Below, in pieces: positions 46,317 through 48,598 of a stretch of 48,598 nucleotides of DNA. The position numbers and the translations under genes are program-made. Location of the stretch: positions 1 through 48,598 of the forward strand of contig CAIPXZ010000068.1 in the NCBI GenBank assembly GCA_903869075.1, in the 5' to 3' direction. A model generated the notes under the pieces. The model ran no database searches and was not told the DNA's origin. It worked only from the letters and a program-made list of their open reading frames with translations. How positions within the stretch are numbered: the first letter of the stretch is position 1; every line of letters starts with the position of its first letter. The DNA is from an uncultured Myxococcales bacterium. GTDB lineage: Bacteria > Myxococcota_A > UBA9042.

Positions 46317-48598
46317 ATGAATAGTTTCAATCGCGTATGTACCTTGACTCTGACTGCACTGGCCGTCACGGCCACGCTTGGCTTGGTGGGTTGCGGTGAT
46401 GACGCGGCGATCGCCGGGGTGCAAGTCGATGATGCGGCGGGCTCGGATGCCGACGCTGCAGTGGGTACCGATCAGGACGCGGCGAAGCCCGACGTCGCGC
46501 CGCTGGATGCCTTGGATGTCGGAACGGACGTCGCGCCGGACGCGGACGTCGCCGCGGACAGCGTGACCGACGCCGATGTGCCGCCCGCGCCCGACGCCGA
46601 CGCCATTGCCCCGGACGCAGCGCCGGATGCGGTTGTTGATGCCGCGCCGGACGCGACCGCCAGTGACACGGCTGCCCCGGACGCCGACGCGACGGCGGGC
46701 ACCGATGCGGCGGACGCTGCCGATGACGCGACGAGCGCGACGGATGTGCAGGCGGGTACTGACACTGTCGGCGGCGACGATATCGCCACGGACACCGGCC
46801 CGGTCGGCTGCACGACGGCGCTGGACTGCGCCGGCGACGTGACGATGTGCCAGGCGTGGCAGTGCGTGGAAGGCCAATGCACGGTCGTGCCCGCGAGCGA
46901 CGGCAGCGCCTGCGACGACGGCATCAGCTGCACGGGCGGCGACGCCTGCGCCGCGGGCGTGTGCGTGGGCGGCGGCAACGTCTGCGCCTGCATCCTGGAC
47001 GGCGATTGCAACGACGGCAACATCTGCACGGACGACACCTGCGTCGCCAACAACTGCGTCCACGCCGCCAACACGCTGGGCTGCGACGACAGCAACGCCT
47101 GCACGCAGGGCGACGTCTGCGCCGCCAGCGCGTGCGTCTCCGGCGCGCTCAAGACCTGCGATGACGCCAACTTGTGCACCGATGACGCGTGCAGCCCGGC
47201 CGACGCCAGCTGCAGCAACACGCCCAACAGCGGCGCGTGCCAGGACAACAACGCCTGCACCTCGGGCGACGTCTGCGCTGGCGGCACCTGCACGCCCGGC
47301 GCGCTGATCACGTGCGACGATGGCAACGTCTGCACCGACGATTCCTGCGACGCGGCGCTGGGTTGCGTCGCGCTGGCCAACGCCGCCACCTGCGACGACG
47401 GCGACCTCTGCACGCTGAACGACGCTTGCGCCAACAGCAAGTGCGCCGGCGTTGTGAACAGCTGCGACGACCAGAACGTCTGCACCGCCGACCAGTGCGA
47501 CAGCAAGACCGGCGCCTGCAGCCACGCCAACATCGCCGTGGACTGCGATGACGGCGACGCGTGCACCACCGGCGACGTCTGCAAGTCGGGCGCCTGCACG
47601 CCGGGCACGGCCAAGATCTGCAACGACGGCAACGTCTGCACCGCCGACGCCTGCGACCCCGCCACCGCCGCTTGCCTCGCCACCCCCGCGACCGGCACCT
47701 GCGAGGATGGCAACGTCTGCACGCTTGGCGACACCTGCAGCGGCGGCACCTGCGCGCCCGGCACCGCCAAGGTCTGCAACGACGGCAACATCTGCACCGA
47801 CGACGGCTGCGACCCGACGACCGGCTGCACCGCCACCAACAACGCCGCCAGCTGCGCGCCAGGCAACAACTGCGAGCTCGGCACCTGCGGCGGCGGCAGC
47901 TGCGTGACGACCGGTCAGGTCGGCTGCAACGACAACAACCCGTGCACCTCGGACACCTGCGTGCCCGGCACCGGCTGCGTCTTCACGCCCGTCGCCGACA
48001 GCACCACCTGCGGCACCGCCACGGCGTGCGAAGCGGCGGCGACGTGCCTGGTCGGCGTCTGCACCAAAGGCGCGCCCACGGACTGCAGCGACGGCAAGGT
48101 CTGCACAACCGACGGCTGCGACCCGGTCACCGGCTGCTACTGGAACGCCAACACCGTCGCATGCGACGACGGCAACGCCTGCACCGCCGGCGATGTCTGC
48201 AAGAACGGCGCGTGCCTGTCCGGCGCCGCCATCGACCCGAAAGTGACGTGCGATGACACAAACCCGTGCACCGACGACAGCTGCGACCCGGCCAAGGGCT
48301 GCGTCCACGCCAACAACACGCTGGCGTGCGACGACGGCAGCAAGTGCACGACCGGCGACGTCTGCGGCGGCGGCACCTGCGCCGGCACGGCGGTGAACTG
48401 CGACGACAGCAACGTCTGCACCAACGACCAGTGCAACCTCACCGACGGCACCTGCTACTGGACCGCCAACAGCGCTGTGTGCGACGACGGCAATGCCTGC
48501 ACCGTCGGCGACGCCTGCGCCCAGACCAAGTGCGTCAGCGGCGCCGCCAAGAGCTGTGACGACGGCAACGTCTGCACCGCCGACGCCTGCGACGCCAA
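46317..48598 (+). CDS. Cys-rich repeat lipoprotein (3' end cut by window)
   Basis: Surface lipoprotein of at least 760 residues, still open at the right edge. The ATG at 46317 has GGAG eight bases upstream. The signal ends LVGC (Cys26). An Asp/Ala/Val-rich stalk (about 30-160) leads to a Cys-rich entry segment and then to about 22 disulfide-type units of about 18-22 residues. They alternate strictly between two kinds: one like CDDGNACTxGDVCxxGxC, the other like CDDGNVCTxDxCDxxTGC. Such repeats occur in large surface or adhesin-like proteins of Myxococcota and related phyla; function is unknown. The acidic N-D-G-rich loops suggest calcium binding, which is inference. A TAGACT at 46299-46304 could be a -10. 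Confidence 0.92.
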   Translation, partial: MNSFNRVCTLTLTALAVTATLGLVGCGDDAAIAGVQVDDAAGSDADAAVGTDQDAAKPDVAPLDALDVGTDVAPDADVAADSVTDADVPPAPDADAIAPDAAPDAVVDAAPDATASDTAAPDADATAGTDAADAADDATSATDVQAGTDTVGGDDIATDTGPVGCTTALDCAGDVTMCQAWQCVEGQCTVVPASDGSACDDGISCTGGDACAAGVCVGGGNVCACILDGDCNDGNICTDDTCVANNCVHAANTLGCDDSNACTQGDVCAASACVSGALKTCDDANLCTDDACSPADASCSNTPNSGACQDNNACTSGDVCAGGTCTPGALITCDDGNVCTDDSCDAALGCVALANAATCDDGDLCTLNDACANSKCAGVVNSCDDQNVCTADQCDSKTGACSHANIAVDCDDGDACTTGDVCKSGACTPGTAKICNDGNVCTADACDPATAACLATPATGTCEDGNVCTLGDTCSGGTCAPGTAKVCNDGNICTDDGCDPTTGCTATNNAASCAPGNNCELGTCGGGSCVTTGQVGCNDNNPCTSDTCVPGTGCVFTPVADSTTCGTATACEAAATCLVGVCTKGAPTDCSDGKVCTTDGCDPVTGCYWNANTVACDDGNACTAGDVCKNGACLSGAAIDPKVTCDDTNPCTDDSCDPAKGCVHANNTLACDDGSKCTTGDVCGGGTCAGTAVNCDDSNVCTNDQCNLTDGTCYWTANSAVCDDGNACTVGDACAQTKCVSGAAKSCDDGNVCTADACDA
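46911..48598 (+). repeat. alternating Cys-rich repeat array (about 22 units, continues beyond window)
   Basis: From 46911 the coding DNA repeats tgcgacgacggcaac-type modules every roughly 60-80 bases. Eleven B-type (GDVC) and eleven A-type (DDSCD) units alternate without a break. The B units starting near CAPGNNC and CGTATAC are degenerate but keep their cysteines. Confidence 0.85.

Noticed and set aside
46275-48308. 677-residue Val/Ala/Gly-rich frame opposite the Cys-repeat lipoprotein
   Set aside because: Its apparent repeats are only the reverse reading of the Cys-repeat DNA.
46911-48598. Regularly spaced repeats considered as a CRISPR array
   Set aside because: The periodicity is in frame, encodes Cys-rich units and has no constant repeat/unique spacer pattern.

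Overview
The window is GC-rich, gene-dense bacterial chromosome. The best fit is a delta-type proteobacterium, probably Myxococcota or a relative. The reasons are a C-terminal tail resembling MYXO-CTERM, many lipoproteins with acidic Ala/Asp stalks, Cys-rich and FG-GAP ectodomains, an FHA-TPR protein, a PEGA-containing Ser/Thr kinase and PilZ proteins. This placement is inferred from gene content; no rRNA or tRNA gene was seen.

Layout. 1-5466 (minus): most of a thioester-containing alpha-2-macroglobulin lipoprotein, cut by the window edge. 5533-7917: priA, divergent from it. 8048-14585: a subtilase/FG-GAP surface protease, a small zinc-ribbon protein, a pair of REP-like repeats and a VWA lipoprotein. 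14588-16554 (minus): a tandem AdoMet-decarboxylase-like protein, a LolA-like periplasmic protein and a small Cys protein. A DUF1302-like outer-membrane protein diverges from them (16614-18161). 18170-21835 (minus): an FHA/TM/TPR protein, a single-domain response regulator and a secreted phospholipase-D-like lipoprotein, tightly packed. 22138-22800 (minus): rplU-rpmA with a good promoter. 22947-26291 (minus): a large kinase/PEGA/AAA-like protein. 26541-27620: recA behind a LexA-like operator. 27655-28476 (minus): a Tat-exported metallophosphoesterase. 28585-30273: hutU.

The 30274-30683 gap has a cluster of DnaA boxes beside an AT-rich stretch and is very probably the chromosomal origin. It is followed by dnaN, recF and murA (recF and murA overlap), then proB, an NRDE-family protein and an esterase. 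There is no dnaA beside it. MurA carries Asp where the catalytic, fosfomycin-reactive Cys usually lies.

From 37082 the window returns to envelope and accessory genes: an ASPIC/UnbV lipoprotein, a Gly/Tyr-rich secreted protein, a fadN-fadA beta-oxidation pair, a two-ended PilZ protein overlapping a CPBP intramembrane protease (possible myxosortase), and a lipoprotein built of strictly alternating Cys-rich repeats that runs off the right edge.

Points most worth a second look: the fused pseudo/active SpeD protein, the dnaA-less origin, the MurA Cys-to-Asp change, the phased CTGAAC array at recA, the kinase with a degenerate ATPase module, and the alternating Cys-repeat lipoprotein with its possible sorting machinery.
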